Source: Rhodobiaceae bacterium
GTDB lineage: Bacteria > Pseudomonadota > Alphaproteobacteria > Rhizobiales > Tepidamorphaceae
DNA length: 64,000 bases
Reading direction: 5' to 3'
Assembly: GCA_020637895.1 (NCBI GenBank)
Contig: JACKJP010000006.1
Location: forward strand, 186,001-250,000
Of the stretch, positions 7,852 through 16,111 are shown one piece after another. Both the position numbers and the translations under genes were made by a program. The notes below the pieces were generated by a model. That model had not been told where the DNA came from. It did not search any database and saw only the letters and a list, made by a program, of their open reading frames with translations. Within the stretch, counting starts at the first letter, position 1; every line of letters begins with the position of its first letter.

Positions 7852-8616
7852 ATGGTCGGCAAACAACTGTTCGGGGCAGTATGTGGCAGCGTAATCATGT
7901 CTTGCGCGGGTGCGATGCCAGCACATGCGACGGACTGGTCGGGTTTCTATGCGGGGTTTCATGCCGGCTATGGCGTGAGCACCGGTTCCACGGCCATGGA
8001 TTTTCTGATTTCCGGCGTTCCGACGCCGATGACGCCGCCGGTTCCGGGCGCCTATACGATCGGCCCGGACGGGTTCCTGGCTGGCGGCCAGGCCGGTTTC
8101 AACTTCCAGCACGAAGGGTTTGTCTTCGGTATCGAGGCCGATATTTCCTATTCCGGCCTTGAAGGGTCGGCGAGTGCGGCTGGTAGCGTTACCTCAGGCG
8201 GACCGCCGGTCACGTCGCAGTTTTTCTCCCTGTTGACGCAACAGGTCGACTGGCTAGCGACCGTGCGGGCTCGTGTCGGCCACGAAATCGGCGAAACGGC
8301 GCTGATCTACATTACCGGCGGTCTGGCCATGGGTGAGGTCGCGGACTATTCGCTAATGTCGTTCACCAGCGTCGGCACCTCGACCTATATCGGTTGGGCG
8401 CGGGATACAAAGACGGGCTGGACGATCGGCGCGGGCGGCGAAATGCAACTCAGCGAACGCGTATCGGTTCGGGGAGAGTATCTCTTCTATGACCTCGGCG
8501 ATACGACCGTAATCGGACCGCTGGTCGGCAATCCCCTCAATCCGACGCCGACACGTACGATATTCGACCATTCGGGGCACATTGCCCGGCTTGGCGTGAA
8601 TTTCCGGTTCAAATAG
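7852..8616 (+). CDS. Outer-membrane beta-barrel protein (Omp25/Omp31-like)
   Basis: A 254-residue exported protein. The signal peptide ends near GAMPAHA, followed by the family signature TDWSGFYAGFHAGYGVS. Alternating strands and Gly/aromatic-rich turns (FLAGGQAGFNFQ, VFGIEADISYSG, DWLATVRARVGHEI, LIYITGGLAMGEV, GWTIGAGGEMQL, VSVRGEYLFYDLG) and a C-terminal LGVNFRFK ending in the barrel pattern fit an eight-stranded Omp25/Omp31/RopB-type porin-like protein. It is a structural outer-membrane protein. ATG 7852 has GGAG 11 bases upstream. Divergent from the Lrp-type regulator. Confidence 0.85.
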   Translation: MVGKQLFGAVCGSVIMSCAGAMPAHATDWSGFYAGFHAGYGVSTGSTAMDFLISGVPTPMTPPVPGAYTIGPDGFLAGGQAGFNFQHEGFVFGIEADISYSGLEGSASAAGSVTSGGPPVTSQFFSLLTQQVDWLATVRARVGHEIGETALIYITGGLAMGEVADYSLMSFTSVGTSTYIGWARDTKTGWTIGAGGEMQLSERVSVRGEYLFYDLGDTTVIGPLVGNPLNPTPTRTIFDHSGHIARLGVNFRFK

Positions 8617-8620
8617 GAAT

Positions 8621-8638
8621 CGCCTGCCCGGTCAGGCG
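8621..8638. terminator. Hairpin between convergent OMP and kinase genes
   Basis: CGCCTG (8621-8626) pairs with CAGGCG (8633-8638) in the 15-base gap between convergent stops, overlapping the kinase stop codon. There is no T-run on either side, so it is a weak bidirectional terminator candidate. Confidence 0.3.
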
Positions 8639-9765
8639 GAGGCCTTGCGATCCCGGCGCGTGGCGAGGGCAAGCCGAAGGCTCGCATCCAGCGCGACGGT
8701 ATCGATCGGCTTGGCGACGATGTCATCGAACAGACCGGTGTTTGCATCCAGTCTGAGATTTTCAGCGCCATGGGCCGTCAACGCGATGACGGGTACCGCC
8801 GCGTCGCGCGGTCGCGCCCTGAGTGCCCTCGTTGCCTCGATACCGTCCATTCCCGGCATCTCGATGTCCATCACGATTGCGTCGAAACGAACGGACGCAG
8901 CCATCTGCAACGCCTCCCTGCCATCTTCGGCAAGGGCGACCTGATAGCCGAGGCGACGCAGAATCTCACCGATGAGCCTGCGGTTGATGGCGTTGTCATC
9001 GGCAATCAGCACGCGCGCGGCAGGCGGGACTGGCACGTCTGCATCGGGTATCCGGCGTGGCAGGGGCGCGGCATCGAGTTCGAGGCTGACGGTAAAGGTC
9101 GACCCTTCGCCGATGCCGCTCTCCACGCTGATCTGACCGCCAAGCTGCTTGAGTTCTGTAGCCGCAACGCCGAGACCTATTCCCCAGCCTTGCCTGTCCT
9201 GGGCGCTTTCGCCTCGTACGCCCGGCGCCATGATCCGTTCGATTTCCGATCGGGCAATGCCTCGCCCGGTATCGGAAACCGCGACGACAAGCCTTGACCG
9301 TCCGGCGTCATCCGGCCTGCACGAGGCGCGGAACGCCACGGCCCCGCTGTCGGTATATTTGACGGCGTTGTCGATGAGGTTGATCAGCACCTGGTGCAGC
9401 GCGCCGAGTGTGCCGCGCGGAACGGAAGGAAATTCGCCCTCGATTTCGGTTGTTGTCCTGAGGCCTTTGACAGCTGCCCGCGCTTCGGCGAATCCGGCCA
9501 TGCCGGACAACATGACACCAAGATCTGCGGTTGCTTCATCTCCGGCATCCTCGGGCGTGCCGCCGATGCCGGCAATGACGGAGACCATGCCGCGCGCCGC
9601 AGCGATCAGGCCTTCAAGGTGGCGGCGTTCCCGGCCTTCGGCCTTTTCGATCAGCAACTCTGCGATACCGACGATACCGGTGAGGGGCGTCAGCAATTCA
9701 TGACGCAGGATTGCATTGGCGTCCGGGGCATGCCGGCTGTCGTTCTCGTCGCCGATTGTGCTCAT
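8632..9765 (-). CDS. Soluble hybrid histidine kinase (HisKA-HATPase-REC)
   Basis: A 377-residue protein without a signal or membrane segment. The phosphoacceptor site is His22 in LRHELLTPLTGI, a Leu-rich variant of the usual H-E-[LI]-R-[TN]-P. The ATPase domain shows the N box (INLIDNAVKYTD), G1 (DTGRGI) and G2 (GWGIGLGVA). From about residue 250 a receiver domain follows: acidic pocket ADD, phospho-Asp in DAIVMDIEMPG, conserved Thr/Lys (ALTAHG, VAKPID). With no sensor domain, the input must come from a partner or from the 20-residue N-terminus. The output partner is not next to it. ATG 9765 was preferred to an upstream in-frame start. Confidence 0.85.
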   Translation of the reverse strand: MSTIGDENDSRHAPDANAILRHELLTPLTGIVGIAELLIEKAEGRERRHLEGLIAAARGMVSVIAGIGGTPEDAGDEATADLGVMLSGMAGFAEARAAVKGLRTTTEIEGEFPSVPRGTLGALHQVLINLIDNAVKYTDSGAVAFRASCRPDDAGRSRLVVAVSDTGRGIARSEIERIMAPGVRGESAQDRQGWGIGLGVAATELKQLGGQISVESGIGEGSTFTVSLELDAAPLPRRIPDADVPVPPAARVLIADDNAINRRLIGEILRRLGYQVALAEDGREALQMAASVRFDAIVMDIEMPGMDGIEATRALRARPRDAAVPVIALTAHGAENLRLDANTGLFDDIVAKPIDTVALDASLRLALATRRDRKASA

Positions 9766-10046
9766 TCGTCGAATCGCTCGCCGCAAACGGATGCAAACCA
9801 TCCGCTGGTAAAAACGGAACGGCCCCCGCCTTCCAGTCTAACGCCGGCTGGCAGAGGCCGTGCCTCCCTGTTTTGTTGAGGTCATCATGACGCCCGGCTC
9901 TTAAGCATCCCTCAAGGGATATGCTTGACCGGTTTTAACCTTAACCACTTGTGTCAAATGCCCGTGGTAAAGGCAGGACCATTGCCGTCGCCGCAGAAAA
10001 TGGCGTAGTCGGAGACGGCATCCTGCCAAACGCGCTGCGGATTTCC

Positions 10047-10994
10047 ATGGACATCTATGCCATCGCCAACATCGTTCTGCCGGTCTTCGGGCTGATCGGA
10101 CTTGGCTATCTGTCGGTCTGGACCGGCTTCTTCAAACCGGAAGTCGGTGACGGGCTGGCGGCGTTCGTCTTCAACCTCGCCATACCGGTTCTGCTGTTCA
10201 AGACGCTTGCGACGGTCGAATTCGGGCACATTTCACCGTTGCCGCTCTTCGCGAGTTACTTTTTCGGCCTGGCGCTTGTCTGGTTCACGGCAGATCTGGT
10301 GGCGCGGCGCGTCTTCGGCCGCGACGGCATAACCGGCATCGTCGCCGGCTTCTCCGCCGGGTTTTCGAACATGGTGCTGCTCGGCATTCCGCTGGCGCTC
10401 GTCGCGTTCGGGCCGGAACGGACGCTCCCGCTGTTTCTGATCGTATCGGTGCAGTTGCCGCTGACATTTTCCGCGGCCATGATTCTGAGGGCGCGGCGCG
10501 GAGAACGTGACGACGACACCGGAACTCTGGGCGTTCTCAAGACGATCGGCCGCGATCTCATTCGCAACCCCATCGTGATCACGATCGTATCGGGCGCATT
10601 GTGGGGCGTTGCCGGTTTGCCGCTCGGCGGGCCGATCCTCAGCATCATGGACAAGATCGCGGTCGCGGCGGTCCCGTGCGCGCTCTTCGCCATGGGTATG
10701 GGGCTTCGGCGCTACGGCATTGCCGGCAACATCAGGCTTGCCGTCATTCTGAGCGTGCTCAAGCTCTTTGCCGTGCCGGGCCTGTTCTACCTGCTGGCGA
10801 CCCGCGTTTTCATGCTGCCGCCGGACTGGGTCATCGTCGGAACGATGGGCGCCGCCTGTCCCGCAGGGGTCAATGCGTGGCTGATCGCCAATCATTTCGG
10901 CACCGGACAATCGATTTCAGCGAGCACGATAACGATGACGGCCGCGGCATCGATCTTCACGATCAGCGGCTGGCTGATCTTTCTGACCGGCTAG
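10047..10994 (+). CDS. AEC family transporter (auxin efflux carrier-like)
   Basis: A 315-residue inner-membrane protein with about ten hydrophobic segments arranged as two halves of five, the AEC (PIN/MdcF-like) pattern: N-terminal IVLPVFGLIGLGYLSVWTGFF, AAFVFNLAIPVLLFKTL, GFSNMVLLGIPLAL and the C-terminal GAACPAGVNAWLIANHFG, then STITMTAAASIFTISGW. The Pro/Asn-containing broken helices in each half are the transport core in this fold. Substrates in bacteria are typically dicarboxylates or unknown anions; nothing nearby identifies the cargo. ATG 10047 is used; a GTG at 9951 would add 32 hydrophilic residues not seen in the family. Confidence 0.85.
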   Translation: MDIYAIANIVLPVFGLIGLGYLSVWTGFFKPEVGDGLAAFVFNLAIPVLLFKTLATVEFGHISPLPLFASYFFGLALVWFTADLVARRVFGRDGITGIVAGFSAGFSNMVLLGIPLALVAFGPERTLPLFLIVSVQLPLTFSAAMILRARRGERDDDTGTLGVLKTIGRDLIRNPIVITIVSGALWGVAGLPLGGPILSIMDKIAVAAVPCALFAMGMGLRRYGIAGNIRLAVILSVLKLFAVPGLFYLLATRVFMLPPDWVIVGTMGAACPAGVNAWLIANHFGTGQSISASTITMTAAASIFTISGWLIFLTG

Positions 10995-11000
10995 CGCCGT

Positions 11001-11858
11001 TCAGGTGCCGGGTTCAAGCCGCACCATCCTGATGATGTCGGCGGGCGTCGCACCACCTTCCCTTAAGGCTCTCAATGATTGTGAGGGGCGGCTTTTTGCG
11101 AGCTTGCGGCCATCCTCGCCAAGGATGAGCCGGTGATGGCTGTAAACCGGCTCCGGAAACTTCAGCAGCGATTGCAGCACACGGTGGACGTCCGTGGAGG
11201 CAAAGAGGTCCATGCCGCGCACGATGTGGGTGACGCCCTGCAAGGCATCGTCGAATACAACCGAGAGGTGATAGCTGGTCGGCACGTCCTTGCGCGCAAT
11301 GACGACATCGCCCCAGCGGGCAGGATCGGCCTGGACCTGCTTTTCATCGCCCGCCTCAAGATCGGTTTTGCGGAAGGACAACGGCCTGCCAATCCGGGTA
11401 AGCGCGGCTGCCATGTCGAGACGGAGCGCGAAAGGTGTGCCGTTGGCGGTGGCCTTGCGTCGTGCGGCCTCGCCCAGATGCCGACATGTTCCCGGATATG
11501 AAGGCGCGCCGTCGGGATCGCTGCCCGAGGCAGCCGCTGCGATTTCCTGCCGGGTGCAGAAGCACGGATATGTCAGGCCCATGGCCGCCAGCTTGTCGAC
11601 CGCGCCGGCATATTCATGCATGTGTTCGGACTGGCGCCGGACAGGTTCTTCCCAGATCAGGCCGAGCCATGAAAGGTCGTCGAATATCTGATCGACATAG
11701 GCGTCTCGAGCGCGGCCGAGATCGATATCCTCAATGCGAAGCAGGAAGCGGCCGTCTGTGTGTCGCGCGGCTTGAAAATTCAGCAGCGCGGACAGCGCGT
11801 GGCCGCAGTGGAGTTCGCCGTTCGGGCTTGGGGCAAAGCGGAAAACGGGTTGCGTCAT
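11001..11858 (-). CDS. gluQ: Glutamyl-Q tRNA(Asp) synthetase
   Basis: A 285-residue class I synthetase-like protein, lacking the anticodon-binding domain of GluRS. It opens with the ATP-binding motif FRFAPSPNGELHCGH (HxGH at 17-20) and has a KLAKS segment near the C-terminus as the KMSKS equivalent. RIEDID and the zinc-type Cys cluster near YPCFCTRQEI are typical of GluQ. It attaches glutamate to queuosine at position 34 of tRNA(Asp). ATG 11858 starts the protein at the conserved position; 11882 is the next alternative. The divergent AlkA-type gene begins 67 bases away. A queuosine-precursor transporter occurs at 50.9 kb. Confidence 0.92.
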   Translation of the reverse strand: MTQPVFRFAPSPNGELHCGHALSALLNFQAARHTDGRFLLRIEDIDLGRARDAYVDQIFDDLSWLGLIWEEPVRRQSEHMHEYAGAVDKLAAMGLTYPCFCTRQEIAAAASGSDPDGAPSYPGTCRHLGEAARRKATANGTPFALRLDMAAALTRIGRPLSFRKTDLEAGDEKQVQADPARWGDVVIARKDVPTSYHLSVVFDDALQGVTHIVRGMDLFASTDVHRVLQSLLKFPEPVYSHHRLILGEDGRKLAKSRPSQSLRALREGGATPADIIRMVRLEPGT

Positions 11859-11925
11859 GTCGAGTTTCGCGGTTGCCTTCATTGTCCGGCGGCCCGACCC
11901 GTTCCGCCGCGCCAAGAGACCTATC

Positions 11926-12564
11926 ATGCCGCAACTGGATTGCCAGGCCGATCTTGAGGAAGCACTGAACGCGCTCGCCACCGAATGCCCGGTGATCGCC
12001 GCGTCGCTGCGGCATGCCGGCATGCCTGTCCTGCGCAGGCGGGAGCCGGGGTTTGCCGGTCTTGTGCGCATCATCACGGGGCAGCAATTGTCGGTTGCCG
12101 CAGCGGCCACCATTCACGGGAGGCTGGAAGCCGGAGGCCCTGTCGTACCGGCGCGCTTTGCCCCGGGCGGGGAAGCCGCGCTCAGGGCCTGCGGTCTGTC
12201 GGCACCCAAGATCCGCACGCTCGCCGCCGCGGCGGCCGCAATCGAGAACGGTGATCTGACGCCCGAATCACTCGGCACGATGGAGCAGGCCGAAGCACGC
12301 GCGCAACTGACGGCGATCACGGGCATCGGCCCATGGACCGCTGACATCTTCCTGCTCTTCTGCCTCGGGCGTGGGGATATCTGGCCAGCAGGAGATATCG
12401 CCCTTCAGGCGGCGGTCGGCATGGCGCACCGCCTCGAATGGCGGCCCGGCGCCGACGAAGCTGCGGAAATTGCAGCAAGATGGAGCCCTTACCGTGGCGC
12501 TGCTGCGCATCTGATGTGGGCGCTCTATGCCGCCGTCAAGGAACGAGGGGCGGTGCCGGTCTGA
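11926..12564 (+). CDS. AlkA-type DNA-3-methyladenine glycosylase (HhH-GPD)
   Basis: A 212-residue base-excision repair enzyme. It contains the helix-hairpin-helix segment LTAITGIGPWTAD (residues 128-140) and the catalytic Asp at 157 in WPAGDIALQ, the arrangement of the HhH-GPD superfamily. FAGLVRIITGQQLSVAAA is the usual Gln-Gln-containing helix of AlkA-type alkyladenine glycosylases. There is no iron-sulfur Cys cluster, which argues against a Nth/MutY type. It removes alkylated purines from DNA. ATG 11926 was selected because homologous sequence begins there. Confidence 0.88.
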   Translation: MPQLDCQADLEEALNALATECPVIAASLRHAGMPVLRRREPGFAGLVRIITGQQLSVAAAATIHGRLEAGGPVVPARFAPGGEAALRACGLSAPKIRTLAAAAAAIENGDLTPESLGTMEQAEARAQLTAITGIGPWTADIFLLFCLGRGDIWPAGDIALQAAVGMAHRLEWRPGADEAAEIAARWSPYRGAAAHLMWALYAAVKERGAVPV

Positions 12565-12631
12565 GGCCCTTTCGCAGAGGCGAAGGCAGGCGATTTCGGA
12601 CGCTCTAATCCCGCTTCACAAGCGTGTCACA

Positions 12632-12652
12632 GAGCATATACTACATATGCTC
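12632..12652. repeat. Perfect dyad 1 in the leader of the HNH gene
   Basis: GAGCATAT (12632-12639), ACTAC, ATATGCTC (12645-12652): 8 of 8 arms match. It is AT-rich in the centre and lies 54-74 bases before the start codon of the HNH gene. Confidence 0.6.
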
Positions 12653-12655
12653 GCG

Positions 12656-12674
12656 AAGCAGGCATTGCCTGCTT
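12656..12674. repeat. Perfect dyad 2 in the leader of the HNH gene
   Basis: AAGCAGGC (12656-12663), ATT, GCCTGCTT (12667-12674): 8 of 8 arms match, only 3 bases after dyad 1. With a 3-base loop it would form a stable RNA hairpin if transcribed. Confidence 0.6.
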
Positions 12675-12705
12675 GATATAGCGACCGGGTGCCAAGGAGT
12701 TTCAT

Positions 12706-13263
12706 GTGACGGCCCACGTCACACCAGGATCGTGTCCCGCACTTGTGCTGAACGCCGACTTCCGGCCGCTCAGCTATTTCCCCCTGTCCCTTTGGCCTTG
12801 GCAGGAAGTGGTCAAGGCCGTTTTTCTGGACCGGGTCAATATCGTGTCGGAATATGAGGACGTCGTGCACAGCCCGTCCTTCGAGATGCGGCTTCCCAGC
12901 GTGGTATCGCTGAAGACCTATGTGAAGCCAGCGCGCTTTCCCGCCTTCACGAGGTTCAACGTATTTCTGCGCGACCGCTTTACCTGCCAGTATTGCGGTT
13001 CGAACGAGGATCTGACCTTCGATCACCTCATCCCGCGCACCCATGGCGGGCGCACGCTGTGGGAGAATGTCGTCACCGCCTGCGCGCCGTGCAATCTCGC
13101 CAAGGGCGGGCACATGCCGGGTGCAATCAACATGTGGCCAAGGCAGATGCCGTTCAAACCGACTGTGTTCGACCTGAATGCGAACGGTCGCCTGTTTCCC
13201 CCCAACTACCTGCATGATAGCTGGCTGGACTTCCTCTATTGGGACGTCGAACTGGAGCCGTAG
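12706..13263 (+). CDS. HNH endonuclease
   Basis: A 185-residue protein with a C-terminal HNH nuclease domain: a zinc knuckle CQYC (Cys94, Cys97) and CAPC (Cys126, Cys129) enclosing the catalytic DH pair (Asp106-His107), with Asn121. The N-terminal 80 residues (VLNADFRPLSYFPLSLWPWQEVVKA) are the standard extension of the widespread alphaproteobacterial HNH protein whose chromosomal role is undefined. Start is GTG 12706: AAGGAG lies 6 bases upstream, and the ATG overlapping it reads directly into a stop. The leader contains two perfect dyads. No restriction or phage genes flank it. Confidence 0.88.
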   Translation: MTAHVTPGSCPALVLNADFRPLSYFPLSLWPWQEVVKAVFLDRVNIVSEYEDVVHSPSFEMRLPSVVSLKTYVKPARFPAFTRFNVFLRDRFTCQYCGSNEDLTFDHLIPRTHGGRTLWENVVTACAPCNLAKGGHMPGAINMWPRQMPFKPTVFDLNANGRLFPPNYLHDSWLDFLYWDVELEP

Positions 13264-13272
13264 GCTGCTTCG

Positions 13273-13755
13273 TTATGCTTTGGCCTTCGCCGCGCCCCAC
13301 CAGGCAATGGCTGCGAGGGCCAGCGAGATCAGCACGTTGTAACCGGCCAGCGACAACCCGAGGAACCGCCATGCGGCCTCGTCGCAGCGCACGACGGCCT
13401 GTTCGCGCATGGCCTTCAACACGTCGGTGACACCGGATACGTTGTCGGCGCCGCTCGTGCAGGCCGTCGGCCCTTCCCAGAACTTCCATTCAACGCCGGC
13501 ATGATAGATGCCCAGACCCGCTCCGATGAGCATTGCCAGGGCGAATGCGATCAGGAGCAACCGGGCAATAGAAGGGCGCGATTGCGCGACAATCGCGGCG
13601 AGGCCCGCAATGGGGATACCGACATAATAGGGTATGCGCTGCTTGAGACAGAGTTCGCACGGCGCCAGGTCAAAGCCATACTCGAAGATATAGGCGCCGA
13701 TGATGGTCGCGAGCGAAGCGAGAAAGAGGCCAGCGGCGATCTGTGTTCTGGTCAT
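13273..13755 (-). CDS. Disulfide bond formation protein B (DsbB family)
   Basis: A 160-residue four-helix inner-membrane protein. The first redox pair is Cys33 and Cys36 (CELC) just after the first helix, followed by QR as in DsbB quinone-linked enzymes. The second periplasmic pair is Cys99 and Cys124. It would reoxidise a DsbA-like thiol oxidase and pass electrons to quinone. It starts 15 bases after the YqaA/VTT gene, so the two are probably cotranscribed. Length and spacing fit the alphaproteobacterial DsbB type. Confidence 0.88.
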   Translation of the reverse strand: MTRTQIAAGLFLASLATIIGAYIFEYGFDLAPCELCLKQRIPYYVGIPIAGLAAIVAQSRPSIARLLLIAFALAMLIGAGLGIYHAGVEWKFWEGPTACTSGADNVSGVTDVLKAMREQAVVRCDEAAWRFLGLSLAGYNVLISLALAAIAWWGAAKAKA

Positions 13756-13769
13756 CGGCAACTTTTCCG

Positions 13770-14351
13770 TCAAAGCATGTAGCGGGCGGCAACGAACCCG
13801 CCGACGAACAAGACCACGAATACGGTGAAGACAAGGCTGAGGCGCTTTTCGATGAAGGCACGAACCGGCGGGCCAACGAAATAGAGCAGCGCCGCGACGA
13901 TGAAGAAGCGGAGGCCCCGGGCGGCAACGCTTGCGACAATGAAGACCGGCAGGCTGAGGCCCGTCGCACCGCTTGCAATCGTGATGACCTTGAACGGGAA
14001 GGGCGTTACCCCGGCGATGAAAACGATCCACGCGCCCCAATCATTATAACGGGCGGCAAAGTCGTCGAAGGCGTTGGCATAGCCGTAGAAGTCGAGGATT
14101 GGCCTTGCGACGGTGTCGAAGAGCGCGGCGCCGATATAATAGCCGAGCAGCCCGCCGAGAACCGAGGCGACAGTGCACAGCGCCGCAAAGAACCAGGCTT
14201 TCGCCCGTTCGGCCAGCACCATCGGTATGAGTAGGATGTCCGGGGGAATCGGGAAGACCGAGCTTTCGGCAAATGAAACAGCCGCAAGCGCCACCGGTGC
14301 GTGGCGGTGGGAGCCGAGAGCGAGGGTCCAGTCGTAGAGGCGGCGCAGCAT
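13770..14351 (-). CDS. YqaA family membrane protein (VTT domain)
   Basis: A 193-residue inner-membrane protein of the DedA/VTT superfamily, YqaA branch: short cytosolic start LRRLYDWTLALGSH, then AVSFAESSVFPIPPDILLIPM, GGLLGYYIGAALFDT, and the GVTPFPFKVITIASGATGLSLPVF re-entrant loop with conserved Pro/Arg. Relatives are implicated in lipid scrambling or membrane homeostasis. ATG 14351 matches the family start; the longer open frame upstream is low-complexity. The stop lies 15 bases before dsbB. Confidence 0.87.
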   Translation of the reverse strand: MLRRLYDWTLALGSHRHAPVALAAVSFAESSVFPIPPDILLIPMVLAERAKAWFFAALCTVASVLGGLLGYYIGAALFDTVARPILDFYGYANAFDDFAARYNDWGAWIVFIAGVTPFPFKVITIASGATGLSLPVFIVASVAARGLRFFIVAALLYFVGPPVRAFIEKRLSLVFTVFVVLFVGGFVAARYML

Positions 14352-14534
14352 CGGCGAAGCCTTTAGCGGCTTAGGTCCGGCAAGTCCATCGCTTTGGGAT
14401 TTCTGGCGAAGAAAGGCTACCGGACCTTCCGCTGGCGGCGACGGGGGCAAGTCATCCGCCTGCGGAGGTCCGGTCCTTCGGCACCGATCCGGTTACTTGC
14501 AAGACGCACGAACCGGTGCCTGATTCAGATATTG

Positions 14535-15179
14535 CTACTGGTTCTGCTTGGGCATTGCTCCCGGACCCTGGCCCTGTCCCGGACCTTCGCCGGGACCGCG
14601 GTGCTCGCCGTCTTTCATCCAGCGGTGCTGACGGTCGCCATCGTCGTCATGGTTCCAGCCGTGGCGCTGCCTGCGATCTTCAGGCGAAAGGGCGCCGTCG
14701 TCGTTGCGGTCCATGCGCTCGACGATATTCGACAGCGGCTTGTCGAACTCGTCCTTGGTGATGGCGGCATCGCCATCCGGATCCATGCGCTGGAAGGCGC
14801 GTACCGTCATCGGACGCATGACCTCGGTTAGCAGGTTCTGGAACTCGTCGAGGCTGAGCTTGCCGTCCTTGTTGGCGTCGTATTTCTCGAAGCGCGCGTT
14901 CTGCGCGGCATCGATCTCGGCCTGGGTCAGCTTGCCGTCCTTGTCGGTATCGGCGTCTTCGGCCAGACGGCGGATGAGGTCACCGCGTCCGCCCATCATG
15001 CCGGGGCCACCCATCATCTCGTGGCCGCCCATCATGCCATGGCGCTCACCGTGAAAGCCGTCGCGTTCGTGCCAGCGACCGTCTGCCTGCACCGCGCCGG
15101 CGGTGATACCGGTAAGCGCAATCGCGGCAACGCCGGCGATCAGCAGGGTCTTCTTTTTCGCATCCATCTTCGTTTTCAT
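14535..15179 (-). CDS. Exported EF-hand calcium-binding protein with Met/His-rich linker
   Basis: A 214-residue secreted protein. The signal peptide (KKTLLIAGVAAIALTGITAGAVQA) is followed by a Met/His/Gly-rich linker (residues 36-66, repeated HGMMGG, HEMMGG, PGMMGG). Four EF-hand loops follow at 77-88 (DTDKDGKLTQAE), 101-112, 133-144 and 157-168; the third lacks the central Gly and the fourth ends in Asp rather than Glu. The tail is His/Asp- and then Gly/Pro/Gln-rich. It probably binds calcium, and perhaps soft metals through the Met/His repeats. AAGGA lies upstream of ATG 15179. It is divergent from a response regulator/histidine kinase operon. Confidence 0.85.
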   Translation of the reverse strand: MKTKMDAKKKTLLIAGVAAIALTGITAGAVQADGRWHERDGFHGERHGMMGGHEMMGGPGMMGGRGDLIRRLAEDADTDKDGKLTQAEIDAAQNARFEKYDANKDGKLSLDEFQNLLTEVMRPMTVRAFQRMDPDGDAAITKDEFDKPLSNIVERMDRNDDGALSPEDRRQRHGWNHDDDGDRQHRWMKDGEHRGPGEGPGQGQGPGAMPKQNQ

Positions 15180-15384
15180 CTGTCTTTTCCTTCTTACAGG
15201 TTCACAAGGGAGCCAGCGGGGCGTGCCGGGCCTGTTCAACACCCAAACAGCTAAGCGCTGCTTGTCGTTCAAAAATGGCAGTGAAATAGGGAATTGGTCG
15301 CCAGATGCGACAGGAAGCCGGGTCTGATACAGACTGTTACAAATTTCATCTGCAGACGCCGGCATCCGCGCGGTAAATGGGGCC

Positions 15385-16101
15385 ATGAACGATAACCCGC
15401 ATATCCTGGTCGTCGACGATCACCGCGATATCCGCGACCTCGTCGGTCGTTATCTCGTCAAATACGGGATGCGGGTGACGACCGCCGACGGCGGCGCGGA
15501 AATGCGAAAGGCGATGAAGGCGTCGGCCATCGATCTCGTCGTGCTCGATATCATGATGCCCGGCGAGGACGGACTTTCGCTGACCCGCTTCGTGCGCGAG
15601 ACCAGTCGGGTGCCGGTGATCCTGCTGACCGCCATGGGCGAGGAGACAGACCGCATCGTCGGCATCGAAATGGGCGCTGACGACTATCTCGTCAAACCGT
15701 TCAATCCGCGCGAGCTGATGGCGCGCATCAAGGCGGTCCTGCGCCGCACGCACGAATTGCCGCCGGGCGCCGAGCCGGATACCGGACGGCTGACCTTCGC
15801 CGGGTGGACATTCGACCCGGCGCGACGCGAACTGACAGATCCGGAGGGCGTCAACGTCGCGCTTTCGTCCGGCGAGTTCCAGCTGCTTTCCGTCTTTCTG
15901 GCGCGTCCCGGCATGGTGCTGTCGCGCGATCAGCTGCTGGACCTGACAAGAGGGCGGCAGGCAGTGCCTTTCGACCGCGCGATCGACAATCAGGTGAGCC
16001 GGCTCAGGCGCAAGATCGAAACCAGTCCGAAAGAGCCGGAAATCATCAGAACGGTCTGGGGCGGCGGTTACGTCTTCGCCGCGAAGGTTGAAGCCCTGTG
16101 A
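15385..16101 (+). CDS. OmpR-family response regulator
   Basis: A 238-residue regulator. The receiver domain has the acidic pair Asp11-Asp12, the phospho-Asp at 55 in LVVLDIMMPGEDG, the Thr in LLTAMG and the Lys in YLVKPFNPREL. The DNA-binding domain is a winged helix with the transactivation loop and recognition helix (LSSGEFQLLSVFLARPGMVLSRDQLLDLTRG, DRAIDNQVSRLRRKIE). The kinase gene starts 10 bases after its stop. The divergent 205-base spacer shared with the EF-hand gene includes GTTACAAA, the sort of sequence OmpR-type proteins bind, but no clear tandem site is seen. Confidence 0.93.
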   Translation: MNDNPHILVVDDHRDIRDLVGRYLVKYGMRVTTADGGAEMRKAMKASAIDLVVLDIMMPGEDGLSLTRFVRETSRVPVILLTAMGEETDRIVGIEMGADDYLVKPFNPRELMARIKAVLRRTHELPPGAEPDTGRLTFAGWTFDPARRELTDPEGVNVALSSGEFQLLSVFLARPGMVLSRDQLLDLTRGRQAVPFDRAIDNQVSRLRRKIETSPKEPEIIRTVWGGGYVFAAKVEAL

Positions 16102-16111
16102 GGCCGCCTGC

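Noticed and set aside
12706..13263. HNH gene as part of a restriction or defence system
   Set aside because: No methyltransferase, specificity or phage gene nearby; this HNH type is widespread in the chromosomal core of the group.
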